Shown piece after piece: positions 42,933 to 53,140 of a DNA stretch of 64,000 nucleotides. The position numbers were made by a program, and so were the translations under genes. Below the pieces are notes generated by a model. The model was not told the DNA's origin. It saw nothing but the letters and a program-made list of their open reading frames with translations, and did no database searches. Position 1 is the stretch's first letter; each line of letters starts with the position of its first letter. Origin of the DNA: Haematobia irritans (Eukaryota; Arthropoda; Insecta; Diptera; Muscidae); contig NC_134401.1 in the NCBI RefSeq assembly GCF_050003625.1, positions 97,814,852-97,878,851 on the forward strand, read 5' to 3'.

Positions 42933-45637
42933 ACGATCGGCTAATGCCCACCATGAACTCTGGCATTCTCTCCTGGGTAATGACCAGAGGGGCATAGCTT
43001 TGGCAGAGCAGATAGACGACTCCACATTTTGCACGGTGAACGAAGAGGCCCCCACGAGAATTATGGGTGACTGCAGCAGTTCGCCAGACTTATCGTTAGC
43101 ATCGCCTGGTCTGATAAATGACGTCTCCTGGCAACCCGTCATTTCATTGGGTTCGGACCACCTCCCCATAATTCTCACCATCAACCGACCCTCCGATTTC
43201 ATAACCTCTGAACGCCGGACGTTTATTAATCAAAAGAAAGCCAACTGGGAAGGCTTCAGAGAATACACCGATCGCCGCTTCAGTGAGCTCCCGTCCCCCT
43301 CACATGTTCATGTTGCCCAGAGGGAGTTCCGGGACATCATCAACGCAGCAGCCGCTCGCTTCATACCCGCTGGTCGAATTGCCCAGGTGAGGCCCAACTT
43401 CCCAGCCGAAGCGGCGGGACTCGCAGACGAGCGTGATGAACGCCGTCGTGCTAACCCTGCTGATCCTAGAATCAGAGAACTAAATCTAGAGATTAGTAAG
43501 ATAGTCGACGAGCACAAGCGGAACACTTGGTTAGAGCACCTGAAGCAATGTAACTTAGGAACAGGAACTGGTAAATTGTGGTCAACAGTTAGAGCCCTCT
43601 CGAACCCCTCCACAAGGGATGATGGGATTTCAGTCACATTTGGCGACGTGACTGTGACTGATCCGAAGAGGTGCGCCAAATACTTCAACCGACAGTTTGT
43701 CGAGCATCCCGAGAGTGATAGAGCGAAAAGGAGAGCCACCCGTCGTGTACGTGGTCTCCGAGCCGATGACACACCACAATTTACTGCAGTCGAAGTTACC
43801 AATGTCATCAACAGCGCGAAACCATCTAAGGCGCTGGGCCCTGACGGAATTTCAATGCTAATGCTGAAGCATCTGGGAATACTGGGAGTTGAGTACCTGA
43901 CCAGACTCGTCAATTTGTCTTTGGAATCACACATTATACCCGATGTCTGGAAAATGGGAAGGGTGATTCCACTACTGAAACCGGGCAAAGATTCGAGCAA
44001 AGGTGAATCGTACAGACCGATATCCCTTCTGTCGCCAGTAGCCAAGACACTTGAGGCATTACTCCTCCCCAGCCTTGTGGAGAATTTTCCAGCTGCCCAC
44101 CATCAACATGGATTCCGTAAGGTACATAGTACGACAACAGCCTTACATGCCATTTCGACACATATTAATAAGGGACTTAACCAGCCCAGGCCGTGTCACA
44201 GGACGGTCCTCGTGGCGCTTGACCTATCGAAAGCATTCGATACGGTCAACCATGCCACATTATTTGAGGACATCGAGAATACGTCCCTACCGGCAGGAGC
44301 GAAGCGTTGGGTGCTGAATTATATGTGTGGACGCCAGTCGTACGTGGAATTCAGGGACAGAAAGTCAAGACCGCGTAGAGTTAAACAGGGAGTTCCCCAA
44401 GGTGGGGTGATATCTCCGGCACTGTTTAACCTCTACATGTCCTCGATTCCACCCCCTCCTGACGGCGTCGAGATTGTATCATATGCGGATGACTGTACAA
44501 TCTTGGCATCTGGGCCCAATGTTGATGACATTTGCGATCGGTTGAACGTCTACATAGCTAATCTTACCAGTTATTTCACTGCGAGAAACTTGAGGATATC
44601 CCCCACCAAATCCTCAGCCACACTATTTACTACATGGACGGCAGAAGTGCGCAGGCAGTTGAATATCAGAGTCGATGGAGTAATAATTCCGACCACAAAT
44701 TACCCCAAGATTCTTGGGGTCACATTCGACAGCCTTTTTAGGTCATCTGCCCATGCCACTGCAATTTGTAATAAGCTCCGTGGTAGAAACAAGGTCCTCA
44801 AGTCACTAGCCGGCAGTACTTGGGGTGCGGACAAAGAAACCTTGCTAACTACTTATAAGGCAATTGGCCGGTCAGTGGTAAACTATGCAGCGCCAGTGTG
44901 GACACCGCAGACCAGTGATACGCAGTGGAATAACATACAAACCTGCCAGAACGCTGCTCTTAGAACTGCGACTGGGTGTCTCCGCAGCACACCCCTGGAT
45001 CACCTTTATGTGGAGACAAAGATCATCCCTGTGCGAAGACACAACTACATGTTGTCAAAGCAGTATCTCCTGGGTTGTTATCGCAGTAATCATCCAAACC
45101 ACCATCTTATGGATACACAACCACCACCCAGGAACGTAAGGGTTGATATACATAATCTAGAGCGCGAGATCCAGCGCTATAAAAGAGAGCCTCTAGATCA
45201 AGCAGCGTACCAGGCAGGTTTGAACAGGATTCATGAGGATACTGTAGCTGAAGCGGTGAGAAGCTACAAGGTTAATCCTGTTCTTGGAGTCCGACCACCG
45301 CCCATAGCACCGGAGGAAAGAGACCTCCCACGGCAGACTAGGGTAGTTTTGGCCCAATTAAGATCAGGCAAGTGCAGCCGCCTCAATTCCTACTTATCGG
45401 TGATTGATAGCAGCGTAGCTGACGTTTGTCCAATTTGCAACCAAGGGCCACACGACACGCGTCATCTTTTCTCTTGCCCAGCCAAACCAACCCGACTTAC
45501 CACCAGATCACTCTGGACACACCCCATCTTAGTCGCAGAGTTCCTTGATCTGCCAACAAGCTGATGTACCAAGCGTATAACATGAAATGGATGAGATCAC
45601 AATAAACTGTTACAACAACAACAACAACGATCGGCTA
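42933..45637 (+). mobile_element. 5'-truncated LINE related to the 1048-5030 element, with TSD
   Basis: ACGATCGGCTA is present at 42933-42943 and 45627-45637. The 2683-bp insertion begins in the endonuclease domain, ends AATAAACTGTTAC and then (AAC)n, like the first LINE. The uninserted counterpart (GTACGATCGGCTAGTACATC on the minus strand at ~47535-47555) confirms the insertion site exactly. Confidence 0.95.
42946..45564 (+). pseudogene. Truncated LINE endonuclease-RT ORF, frame still open
   Basis: 873 codons with no internal stop, beginning mid-endonuclease at (N)AHH, the counterpart of D-L-N-A-H-H in the first LINE. It keeps SDHLPI, then RT blocks SKALGPDGISMLMLKHLG, SYRPISLLSPVAKTLEALLL, HQHGFRKVHSTTTAL, LVALDLSKAFDTVNH, KQGVPQGGVISPALFNLYM and YADD (44482-44493), and the C-terminal CPICNQGPHDTRHLFSC. 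By eye about half of the residues match the first LINE, so it belongs to a sister family and not the same one. It lacks the N-terminal PHD/2A region and a promoter, so it is dead on arrival; the open frame shows it is young. Confidence 0.93.
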
Positions 45638-46350
45638 GTACATCAAAATTTGAAATTTGAGTAACATTGGTTAATAAATAAGAGTACTATGGCCAAATTT
45701 GGGAAAATCAAGCGATGCATATATATGGAAGCTATATCTAAATCTGAACCAATTTGCATAATATTTTGCGGGTTTGATTAATACCATAAAAGGTTACCTT
45801 GTGCGAGATTTGAGTAAGATCAGTTAAGAAATGAGGCCTGTATGGTCAAACCTAAGGTTATTAAGGGCGAATTTTTCAAAATCGGGCGATACATATATGG
45901 GAGCTTTATCTACATCTGAACCGATTTCGATGAAATTTTGCGCATAAATTTAGTACTATAGAGGACAAGATCTAGCCAACTTTGAGTATGATCGGTTAAT
46001 AAATAAGGGTTCTATTGCTAAATTTGGGAAAATCGGGCTATACATATATATGGGAGCTACATCTAAATCTGAACCAATTTCGATGATTTTTTGCACATCT
46101 AGTTAGTGCTATAGAAGATTACATTTAGCCAACTTTGAGCAAGATCAGTTTATAAATAAGGGTTTTGTGGCCAAATTTGGGAAAATCGGGCTATACATAT
46201 ATATGAGAGCTATATCTAAATATGAACCGATTTGGATGAAATTTTGCAGACCTGAAGGGCGTTGGAAAAAATTACCTCTTGCCAAAACATATATATGGGA
46301 CCTATATCTAAATTTGATCCGATTTCTTCCAAATTCAATAGCGTTCGTCC

Positions 46351-46583
46351 ACATAGTTCGACCACATAGTGGTCAGGGTATAATAAGTTTGATCGGCCAA
46401 AAAATGTGCCTACCAGAAATATTGATTTTAGACCCCATAAAATATATACCGATCGACTCAGAATCAACTCCTGAGTCGATCTAGCGCTTGGTGTCCGTCC
46501 GTCCGTCTGTCCATGTATTTGTTGTTCACAGGATTCCGGTCGCAATTATTAACCGATTTTGATGAAATTTGGTACAGGGAGTT
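46351..46583. other. Centre (spacer) of the large inverted repeat
   Basis: About 230 bp holding a DINE-like 5' end: ACATAGTGGTCAGGGTATAA, TTTTAGACCCCATAAAATAT, GAGTCGATCTAGCGCTTGGT, CCGTCCGTCCGTCTGTCC. The right arm begins just after. Confidence 0.75.
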
Positions 46584-47692
46584 TTTTTGGGCACAAGGAC
46601 GAACGCTATTGAATTTGGAAGAAATCAGATCAAATTTAGATATAGCTCCCATATATATGTATCGCCCGATTTCGACAAATGGGGTCACGTTGCGCGTTTT
46701 TTCAAACGGATCGTCACCAAATTTGGCAAAAGGTAATCTTTTCCATCGCCCTTCAAGTCTGCAAACTTTCATCCAAATCGGTTCAGATTTAGATATAGCT
46801 CTCATATATATATGTATCGCCCGATTTTCCCAAATTTGGCCACAAACCCTTTATTTATCAATCGATCTTACTGAAAGTTGGCTAAATATAATCTTCTATA
46901 GCACTAACTATATGTGCAAAAAAATCATCGAAATCGGTTCAGATTTAGCTATAGCTCCCATATATATGTACCGCCCGATTTTCCCAAATTTGGCCACAAA
47001 CCCTTTATTTATCAATCGATCTTACCCAAATTTGGCTAAATGTAGTCTTCTATAGCACTAACTATATGTACAAAATATCATCGAAATCGGTTCAGATTTA
47101 GATATAGCTCCCATATATATATGTATAGCCCGATTTTCCCAAATTTGGCCATAGAACCCTTATTTATTAACCGATCTTACTAAAAGTTGGCTAGATCCAG
47201 TCCTCTATAGTACTAACTATATGTGCAAAATTTCATCGAAATCGTTTCAAATTTAGACATAGCTCCCATATATGTATCGCCCGATTTTGAAAAATTCGCC
47301 CTTAATAACCTTAGGTTTGACCATACAGGCCTCATTTCTTAACTGATCTTACTCAAATCTTGCACAAGGTAACCTTTTGTGGTATTAATCAAACCAGCAA
47401 AATATTATGCAAATTGGTTCAGATTTAGATATAGCTTCCATATATATGTATCGCTCGATTTTCCCAAATTTGGCCATAGTACTCTTATTTATTAACCAAT
47501 GTTACTCAAATTTCAAATTTTGATGTACTAGCCGATCGTACTTATACGTACTTGTAGCTCCTACATAAGAATATTGCTCGATTTTTAAAAATTTGTATTT
47601 ATTACCCACACTAATTTAACGATTTTCTCTTTTTTAATAATGGGTTCAATATTAGTGGCATACTAACTCCGTACGCCCAATATCAACACAGC

Positions 47693-48407
47693 CAGTGTTG
47701 CTAGAAGTAGGGGAAATTCCCTATATGTAGGGTTTTTGTAATATTTAGCGTCTTGTAGGGACGTAGGGCCACAATGTAGGACATTTTCACTCAACACAAT
47801 TTGTAATAATTTTTACATTTTGGTGGCTCTAGAGGAGGAAATTAGAAGCCGACAAGGCTTGATCTTTAACAGTGTGTGGTAAACTTTGTTCCAGTAGAAA
47901 ATTTTGTCAACATTTTAATTCTATAGAACATTTTGTCAAAGTTGTATTTCTATAGAAATTTTTTTCAAAATATTATTTCTATAAAAAATTTTCTCAAAAT
48001 TTTATTTCTGTGGAATTTTTTCTCAACATTTTATTTCTATAGAATTTATTGTCAAAATTTTATTTCTATAGAAAAATTTCTAACAAAAATTTGTTTATAG
48101 AAACTTTTTCCAAAATTTTATTTTTATAGAGATTTAACAAAAAAAAAATACTAATTTGGGTAGAATTCTACTAACTGTGGCAACCATGGTGGTAATACAA
48201 ATTTATATTCTAAGTTATATACGTTGCATATTCATGTTTTAAGATAATAAAGTACTTAGAACCATTTTTGTTTTGTAAAATTTTTTTAAATTTAACGAAA
48301 AATATAGTAGGGAAAATTGTTTGGGAATGTATGGGAAAGTAGGGAACTTTTTTTGTCCCTGTAGGGTAAACAGAACATTTTCCCCGACAACATTGACTAT
48401 GAGCTAT
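47693..48407 (-). mobile_element. Inverted counterpart of the 40616-41395 element
   Basis: CAGTGTTGCTAGAAGTAGGG at the left and CCCCGACAACATTGACTATG at the right. The core 47880-48190 is minisatellite ending TGGCAACCATGGTGGTAA. Confidence 0.65.
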
Positions 48408-48489
48408 AGTCAGATTGACACAAAGCACCCATAGACATGTACCCCTTAATTATCTTAAATATGCAACTGCGGTTTATCTCCCAGACCTA

Positions 48490-49458
48490 CACGGATGAAA
48501 AAGACTGTTTTTCATATGTTTGGCTATAAACATTATATGTTTGGAACACAAATTTTTAAACACAATATTTTTGAGTGCAAGCATATAATTTTCATAAACT
48601 AGCATAACATGTTTGGGACATATATGTTAATATGTTAGAACATATTATGATTGGGACATAAAATGTTTGTAAATATAATATGCTTGGATGCAAACATATA
48701 TTAATTTAGAAATAGCCTATAAACATATATGTGTTTAGTAGCTTGGAGCGCTATTTAACAGGGAGCGATATTGAATTAAGTTGGTGGTTGTTGCTTGTTA
48801 TTACAAAATTAACATTTTATTTTTCCTTGGGCAATTGATCAGCTACTTCTTTGATCCTTACAAACTGTGTGGTCCGCTGTTCGAATCCCCGTCCGGCAAA
48901 AGGTAAAATTAAAATAAAAAAAAAATTGAATAATTTCTTCTACAATGTTTGTATTACAGAAAAAGGTGCTAAGAACTAAAAAAATGTCTTGGAAGTGAGA
49001 AAGATGTGGGGGAATATACAATTAGGCAGAAACAAAATTTTGAGCATTCAGGTCGAAAACCTATGTTGCCAGCACCTATATTACCTGTTTATTTTCATAA
49101 TTCATTATGATTGTAAATATATAAATAAATAAATAAAATTTTGAGCACAATATTGTTTGGGAGAATTTTTTTAAGCATATAATATTTTTGGGTGCAAAAT
49201 GCTTCCAAACATATTATATGTTCACAAAATAACATATTGTTTTTTGGAAGACAACATTATTGAATTTGGATGCAAAAATACAAAATGTTTGGAACTTAGA
49301 CTACCCAAACATAAATTGTTTAGACAAATATGCTTTCAAACATATTATATATTGGTAGAGATCAAACATATAAATGTTTGGGCAATACCCAAGAATGTAT
49401 ATGCTTGAAGCAAAATATGTTTGGGAGTATATGTTACAGAAGCGATTTTTTGTGAGCG
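48490..49458. mobile_element. Element packed with ATATGTTTG motifs, with a SINE-like insert
   Basis: Ends ACACGGATGAAAAAGACTG and, inverted, ATACACGCTCACAAAAAATC. Between them CATATGTTTGG, AACATATTATATG and similar motifs recur in both orientations at least 20 times. The interior 48770-49135 is non-repetitive and contains a tRNA-like SINE. Confidence 0.6.
48840..49135 (+). mobile_element. Second tRNA-derived SINE family, copy A
   Basis: Box B GTTCGAATCCCC at ~48880-48891 within GTGTGGTCCGCTGTTCGAAT, then AAAAGGTAAAATTAAAAT, CTACAATGTTTGTATTACAG and AAAAAGGTGCTAAGAACT, AGAAAGATGTGGGGG. The same order occurs in reverse complement at 51345-51557. The 3' end may be the (AAAT)n run at ~49117-49138. 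The 5' limit is not sharp. Confidence 0.65.
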
Positions 49459-49560
49459 TGTATATGTTACCTCACAAATGCTTATGATTACTAATTCTGT
49501 AATGGTGGTTTAGGGTATGATATAGTCGGCCCCGCCCGACTTTCTACTTTACTTACTTGT

Positions 49561-49762
49561 TTTTTATATAATGCTGACAACTGGTCTAAAGAGCCCAAGG
49601 GTCGCAACATTACCAAATTTGCTCAGACTTGCTATATTCTGGTTCTGGAGGACATTATTTGATGATTTTTATTTACTAATTGTCTTAAATTGTCTTAAAA
49701 ATTGTCCATTTTTTTCATATATTTTTTTACCTTTAATATTTCTCTTGTTGTTTATGTTTTAG
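49561..49762. other. Intron end and splice acceptor
   Basis: About 200 bp, apparently unique. The last 70 bp are T-rich and end TTTATGTTTTAG at 49762, the acceptor for the TM1 exon; AG at 49763-49764 could compete, but only 49763 keeps the phase from the previous exon. Confidence 0.7.
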
Positions 49763-49961
49763 AGAATGCCACCCGTTATTGTTTTCCAAATGGTACATGG
49801 GACAGTTACTCAAACTATGACAAATGTCATCATTCTGTGGAAATGCCGCCAATAGCTGATTTTTCACCGGGCGTTGAATTGCCCACATACATCTATTGCT
49901 GTGGTTATTTTTTAAGTTTAAGTGCTCTAGCTATAGCTTTAATCGTATTTCTTTGCTTTAA
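49763..49961 (+). CDS. Dh44-R2: DH44-type receptor, exon for the end of the ectodomain and TM1
   Basis: 199-bp exon. Its first two bases complete a Gln codon with C14017; it then reads NATRYCFPNGTWDSYSNYDK, continuing CHH. The R.C...G.W....Y..C text is the last part of the hormone-receptor domain, with two glycosylation sequons (NAT, NGT). After a short linker (FSPGVELPTYIYC) comes TM1, GYFLSLSALAIALIVFLCF. The donor GTAAGT at 49962-49967 leaves AA, completed by A51071 to Lys. In this family TM1 follows the ectodomain directly and the receptor sits in the plasma membrane of osmoregulatory and nervous tissue (family knowledge). The exon is flanked by the large inverted repeat ~200 bp upstream. 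Confidence 0.92.
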
Positions 49962-51070
49962 GTAAGTATTTACTTAATGTAATTATATTGTTTTTGTTTT
50001 ATTGTCATAATTCACATTGTATTTTGTGCACATAATAATCGCCTACACTCTCATTGTAGAATTAGAATATCATTTTTGAAATTATGAAATTATTATTTTT
50101 TATACCTTTGAAAAATATAATATTGACCTACATTGAAAGGTTATACAATCTAAATTTGAGAAGACAATATATACACAATATTAAGAACAAATTTCTTTAA
50201 AATAAAGAAATTTTTAACTTTAACTTTAAAAGTTATTTTCATTAAATTTAGAATAGTCACCTTTGAAATCGGCATTTAAAGTCGTACACTGAAAAAAAGC
50301 GAAACCACCAGGAAGTAAAATGTCGGTTATTTTTAGAAAATTTTAACTAAATAGTATTACAAACGCTGACATCACGCCAATGTCATAAAAATAAATAAAT
50401 ATTTTTCGACAAATACAGGAAAACTTATCCGAAATAATTAATTTTATCTCACTTGATAAAGAAAATTGAAAAGTTTGAAGGAAAAAATTGGACTGCAAGA
50501 ATATATTTAGTGCCATTCGAAGTTCAAGATGGAGGCATTTGTAGAAAAATTTACAAATTTAAAGAAATAATGAACTATGTTGTGAGAAGTACGAATTTAG
50601 CAAAACCTTAATGCTGCATTTGTGTATAATTTTTTCTCAATTTTTAGTTCATGTAATTAACGTACTCATTATTATTAGATTAAATGAAACTTTCTCCAAA
50701 CCTAATAATTCCATGATCTAAAATAAAGTTAAATTTGCTTTAGTAAAATAGAGAGTTCACTTTTTTTTAAGTGTATGTTTGTGAAGAAGGGAAATTTTCC
50801 TTAATGTAAAGATTTTTCTATTTGTTTTTTCTATTTGTTTTTTTTTTGCTTTCAAGAATTAAAATTTCATTTCCATTTCCTTTCCGTGTTTGATTGATTC
50901 GTATTCTAATTTTACACCATCCATTTTTTTTTATTTTGCTACAATTCATTTCTTCATCGTTCTCGATTTCCTTACAGCTTCAATGACAATATCACCTGTT
51001 TTGTATTTTTTTTTTTTTTTGCTTCTATGTTTTCTCCATATTGGCACTGCACTGGCACACGCACTTACAG
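49962..51070. other. 1.1-kb receptor intron
   Basis: GTAAGT at the start, TTACAG at 51065-51070. It holds one GTGAACCC-family MITE (50286-50777). Long T-runs precede the acceptor. Confidence 0.85.
50286..50777 (-). mobile_element. MITE, 'GTGAACCC' family, minus orientation
   Basis: ACACTGAAAAAAAGCGAAAC, CCACCAGGAAG at the left; CTCTCTATTTTACTAAAG-like text and AAGTGAACT in inverse at the right (GAGAGTTCACTTTTTTTTAA). It aligns in reverse with 26834-27352. Confidence 0.8.
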
Positions 51071-51167
51071 AGACTTGAAATGCCTTCGGAATACAATTCA
51101 TGCGAATTTATTTCTCACCTATATCCTGTCGGCATTGCTGTGGATATTGACACTGTTCCTGCAAGTG
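51071..51167 (+). CDS. Dh44-R2: DH44-type receptor, exon for ICL1 and TM2
   Basis: 97-bp exon between TTACAG and GTACGT. After completing Lys it encodes [20 protein letters not shown], then [12 protein letters not shown], ending in phase 0. The CLRN.IH.NLF..YI..A..W motif (first intracellular loop and TM2, including the conserved His) is typical of secretin-family and especially insect CRF-like receptors. Donor GTACGT at 51168 is good. The previous intron is short (1.1 kb), the next long (10.3 kb). No other reading frame or pseudogene signs; too short for ordinary ORF detection. Confidence 0.93.
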
Positions 51168-51344
51168 GTACGTATTGATTTCATTTGAACTCAGCAAAAA
51201 CATAATACTTTCCTTCCAAACGCAATTTTAGACAAACAAATATCGTTTCCCATTTGCTTTTCGCTGTATGGAAATTTGTTTGGACGAGAAGTATATAGTT
51301 TTTGTGATAAACGTTGATTTTTTTTTTAAGTATGTAAAAACAAA

Positions 51345-51557
51345 TCTCAAAAAAATTCTTTTCTGGCTTACTGCATCTTCCCTCACATCTTTTTCATTTC
51401 TACGAGATTTTTTAGATCTTAGTTTTTTCTTTAATACAAACAATGTAGGAGATTTTATAAATGTTTTAAATTTTACCTTTTACCTTGATGGAGAATCGAA
51501 CCGCAGACCATACTGTTTTTAAGCCAACATACTATCCATTATCGCTATATCCATCAA
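51345..51557 (-). mobile_element. Second tRNA-derived SINE family, copy B
   Basis: On the minus strand from ~51557: box A-like TAGCGATAATGG, ATAGTATGTTGGCTTAAAAA, box B GGTTCGATTCTCC, AAGGTAAAAGGTAAAATTT, CTACATTGTTTGTATTAAAG, GAAATGAAAAAGATGTGAGG. Collinear with 48840-49020. Confidence 0.7.
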
Positions 51558-51639
51558 CGCACAACAGGCAAACAGTTATAGAATAATTTTAGGCGCCAAT
51601 GAGGCGATGTAAAGAAACTTTATATAACAGAAACATACA

Positions 51640-52215
51640 TGTAGTTGGCAGCTGTGGGTTCAATCCCTCTTTCGACCGACCACCAAAATATTTGTATTTT
51701 TATATACATTCCAAAAATGTCAAAAAAAAACTCTAACAAAAGAACCGCGTGCTAGATCGACTCAGGAGGTGATTCTGAGACCAACGGTATATATTTTATG
51801 GGGTCTAAAATCAATATTTTTGGTAGGCACATTTTTTGGCAGATAAAGTTATTATATCCTGACCACTATGTAGTTTAGGGGTACGTTAGGTTAGCTGGTA
51901 GCCTAACACTCTAGACCCACTTAAACATTTTAGGTTTAAATCCATGTTTTTTCTTTGTCTGTAGATTGGTTAAAATTCCGATCCGGTTGAAATTTGGTAA
52001 GTGGTGAAAGTATATGGTCTCTAACAACCATACAAAAATTAGTCCCTATCGGTCCATAATTATATATAGGCCCCATACAAACCAATCCCCAAATTTGACC
52101 TCCGGAACCTCTTGGCGAAGCAAACATCATCGGATTCGGTTGAAATTTGGTACATTGCGCTAGTATATGGTCGCTAACAACATGGTCCATATCGGGCTAT
52201 AGTTATATGTAGCCG
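51640..52215. mobile_element. Fragments of SINE and DINE-like elements
   Basis: 51648-51690 carries a SINE box B piece (GTGGGTTCAATCCCTCTTTC). 51755-51890 is an inverted DINE-like 5' end (ATATATTTTATGGGGTCTAA, TATCCTGACCACTATGTAG). 51965-52215 is a second-subfamily DINE piece. Confidence 0.5.
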
Positions 52216-53135
52216 ATCCGCAACCAAGGCCGTATTCAGGGGGGTGATGAGGGGGATCAAACCCCCCCCCCCCCCCAAAATGAATTTTTATATAAATAAA
52301 TATATATTTTTAGCTGCATAGAAAAATCTTATCGAAGATGTTGAAGAAAAGCTGGAGGTTTTATTTTGAAAAACGCTTACCTAAAAAACTTGCATAAATC
52401 ATAGAATACTAGTTGAAAAGCCCATCAAACGACGGTCGAAAAAAAATTGTTTTTGTTCTCGCACCACAAATTTCATGTTTGGAAAATGCATTTCTGCTTT
52501 TTATGTGTGTTTTTGTTCTTTTTGTGAACATGACTTGCTATGTTTGGCCAAAGCAACAAGAACGAAACAGCCAAACACACATGTGCCCAGCAAAAACTAG
52601 GTAACCACATCTCATTACAATTGGCATTACCAGGAGTAAAGCTGTCATTACACGTTGCATTACATTGCGGTGTGTTATAATGACTTACTTGTAATGACAA
52701 AAATAAATATAATGCCTAATAATTTTCGAATTGTTATTCTCAAATTTTTAGGCAGTTGGCTTAATAAAATAGAATTGAAAGGATTGAATACTTCTTAGTA
52801 CGAATGAACTGAAATAGTTTTCTATGCTAAGTGTTATTCGTATGTATGATAAGCTTTCTATAATAAAGGAAGTCAGAGTTATCATTTTATATGAAATTTT
52901 ACTAAATTTGATTTTAGTTTTTGTTCGGTTTTTGTTCATTTTTACGAATGCTTTGTTATCAGTGAATAAAATTTTCTTGTTCAGTAGTAAATTCGTATAC
53001 CCCGCGAAGAAAACAGTATTAGTAAAATGACATGCCTTAATGTAGTTAATGAACTGTTCCTAACTGCTTTCAGTTTAGGATTTTTTTACTGAAGCAAGTA
53101 AATTTTATTATTTCACACAATAACACTAGTTTACA
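52216..53135. other. Non-coding intron sequence with a C15-16 run
   Basis: CAGGGGGGTGATGAGGGGG then CAAACCCCCC... at 52235-52277. 52590-52680 has CCCAGCAAAAACTAGGTAAC followed by CATTAC repeats, related to 54832-55165. The rest is not recognised. Confidence 0.4.
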
Positions 53136-53140
53136 AAAAA

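Larger units (their letters stand above)
40413..46350 (+). repeat. Left arm of a large imperfect inverted repeat (with two later insertions)
   Basis: Reading inward: AACAAGTAAGTAAAGTAGAA and AGTCGGGCGGGGCCGAC (40413), the CAGTGCTGCCAGGG element (40616-41395), GAGAAAATCGCTCAATTAGT (42843), CTACAAGTACATATAAATAC (42916), CATCAAAATTTGAAATTTGA (45640), then third-subfamily units to CAATAGCGTTCGTCC at ~46350. The same order occurs reverse-complemented at 49560-46584. A DINE-like copy (41404-42838) and the LINE (42944-45626) are present only in this arm. Confidence 0.9.
46584..49560 (-). repeat. Right arm of the large imperfect inverted repeat
   Basis: Reverse complement of the left arm in the same order: GGACGAACGCTATTG at 46600, third-subfamily units, TTTCAAATTTTGATGTACTA at ~47510, ACTTGTAGCTCCTACATAAG at ~47550, CAGCCAGTGTTGCTAGAAGT at 47690, GACTATGAGCTATAGTCAG at ~48395, GTCGGCCCCGCCCGAC at ~49524, ending TACTTACTTGTT. 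The block 48490-49458 is an insertion absent from the left arm. The arm ends about 200 bp before a receptor exon. Confidence 0.9.

Noticed and set aside
52262..52277. Poly-C run as a regulatory or quadruplex element
   Set aside because: A lone homopolymer next to a G-rich stretch in repeat-rich sequence; no further support.
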